DNA from: WAPX01 sp964622075
GTDB lineage: Archaea > Halobacteriota > Archaeoglobi > Archaeoglobales > Archaeoglobaceae
DNA length: 5,330 nucleotides
Assembly (NCBI GenBank): GCA_964622075.1
Contig: CAZUMR010000002.1
Location: forward strand, 1 to 5,330
Reading direction: 5' to 3'
Shown here: positions 4,650-5,330 of the stretch, piece after piece
Position numbering within the stretch: position 1 is the stretch's first letter
How the letters are laid out: every line of letters starts with the position of its first letter
Made by a program: the position numbers and the translations under genes
Notes under the pieces: generated by a model
The model's input: only the letters and a program-made list of their open reading frames with translations
The model's database searches: none
Told to the model about the DNA's origin: nothing

Positions 4650-5330
4650 GATAAAATCAGACCAGAATGGGATTGAAAGAGCGTATATGTCTGAAAGCAG
4701 TTTTGCTCTAACAACTTTGATAAAATCAGACCAGAATGGGATTGAAAGATTTCATTTACCAAGTCCCATGAGAAAGCCCCATAATAAGATAAAATCAGAC
4801 CAGAATGGGATTGAAAGCTTTTTATATCGCATATTTTGCGTGCAAGCTCAATTGCGATAAAATCAGACCAGAATGGGATTGAAAGGTCATCTTTCATTTC
4901 ACAGATATCTGTGGCTATGCTAGATAAAATCAGACCAGAATGGGATTGAAAGATTGCGAGACTGTTCAAGGAATCAGAAAAAGATGTTGTGGATAAAATC
5001 AGACCAGAATGGGATTGAAAGCGGACTTCCTCAGCCGTGCTCGTCCACTTATTTATGATAAAATCAGACCAGAATGGGATTGAAAGTTTTTCCGAGGATT
5101 GTTTCCCTTATTCTCAGATCGAGATAAAATCAGACCAGAATGGGATTGAAAGCACCTCAGGTGTGCTCCGGATGGTGTACTCACTGCGGAGATAAAATCA
5201 GACCAGAATGGGATTGAAAGAATCCAAGCGTGTAAGTTATTGTTATGTTAACTGTTCGATAAAATCAGACCAGAATGGGATTGAAAGGTTGTCGATTTCC
5301 TTGAGCTTTTGCGTTGTTTCGATCAGATAA
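4650..5330 (+). CRISPR. CRISPR array, leader end: ten identical 30-bp repeats, continuing past the window
   Basis: Complete repeats start at 4650, 4719, 4788, 4856, 4923, 4992, 5057, 5123, 5191 and 5258. Each is 30 bp, begins GATAAAATCAGACC, ends GGGATTGAAAG, and all ten are identical. An eleventh begins at 5326 and is cut by the edge. The ten spacers are 39, 39, 38, 37, 39, 35, 36, 38, 37 and 38 nt, and all differ. ATTGAAAG at the repeat end is the usual 8-nt 5' handle left by Cas6, so crRNAs are made from the plus strand and the leader is on the left. The repeat is weakly structured: CCA-GAA-TGG could form a tiny hairpin. From memory the A. fulgidus repeat differs only at a few bases at its start and by AAA for GAA in that loop. 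Such repeats go with type I and type III systems; with no cas gene in the window the subtype cannot be assigned. Confidence 0.98.

Noticed and set aside
4564..4969. Open reading frames running through the CRISPR repeats on both strands (98 aa plus, 113 aa minus)
   Set aside because: They consist of the translated repeat (FQSHSGLILS on the minus strand) alternating with spacer sequence, a well-known false annotation of CRISPR arrays.

Overview
The window looks like chromosomal DNA from an archaeon of the order Archaeoglobales. Four things point there. The alanine dehydrogenase resembles, from memory, Archaeoglobus fulgidus AF1665 along its length. The CRISPR repeat differs from the remembered A. 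fulgidus 30-bp repeat at only a few positions. Upstream regions carry archaeal TATA boxes, and there are T-tract style terminators. The repeat differences suggest a relative rather than the A. fulgidus type strain. I could not run a search, so the genus is inference.

Layout: all four protein genes lie on the minus strand and the CRISPR array lies on the plus strand. From right to left on the minus strand they are: an archaeal alanine dehydrogenase of the ornithine cyclodeaminase/mu-crystallin family (4158-3184), followed by a strong T-tract terminator; a DUF763/COG1415 protein of unknown function with a helix-hairpin-helix (2998-1937); thiC, phosphomethylpyrimidine synthase (1782-487), behind its own promoter with tandem palindromes that look like an operator; and the first 144 codons of an unrecognised multi-pass membrane protein (434 to beyond the left edge), 52 nt after thiC and probably co-transcribed with it. 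The thiC-membrane gene junction contains two adjacent 12-bp tandem duplications and a stop-start codon pair.

Between the alanine dehydrogenase and the CRISPR array (4159-4649) is about 490 bp without a gene. Its left part (4174-4543) is AT-rich with short repeats. Its right part is the CRISPR promoter and leader, with two TATA-like elements. The array (4650 to the right edge) has ten complete identical 30-bp repeats, ten spacers of 35-39 nt and the first 5 nt of an eleventh repeat. The repeats end in ATTGAAAG, the usual crRNA 5' handle, so transcription is rightward and the leader end is in the window. No cas gene is present.

The genes do not form one pathway: they are ordinary housekeeping genes beside the leader end of a CRISPR array. 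I found no convincing new defence or mobile system. The more unusual signals are regulatory: the thiC palindromes, an inverted 12-nt piece of the CRISPR repeat upstream of the leader, a gapped sequence match between the alanine dehydrogenase start and the CRISPR promoter, and a palindromic TATA element that could place transcription start at the first repeat.
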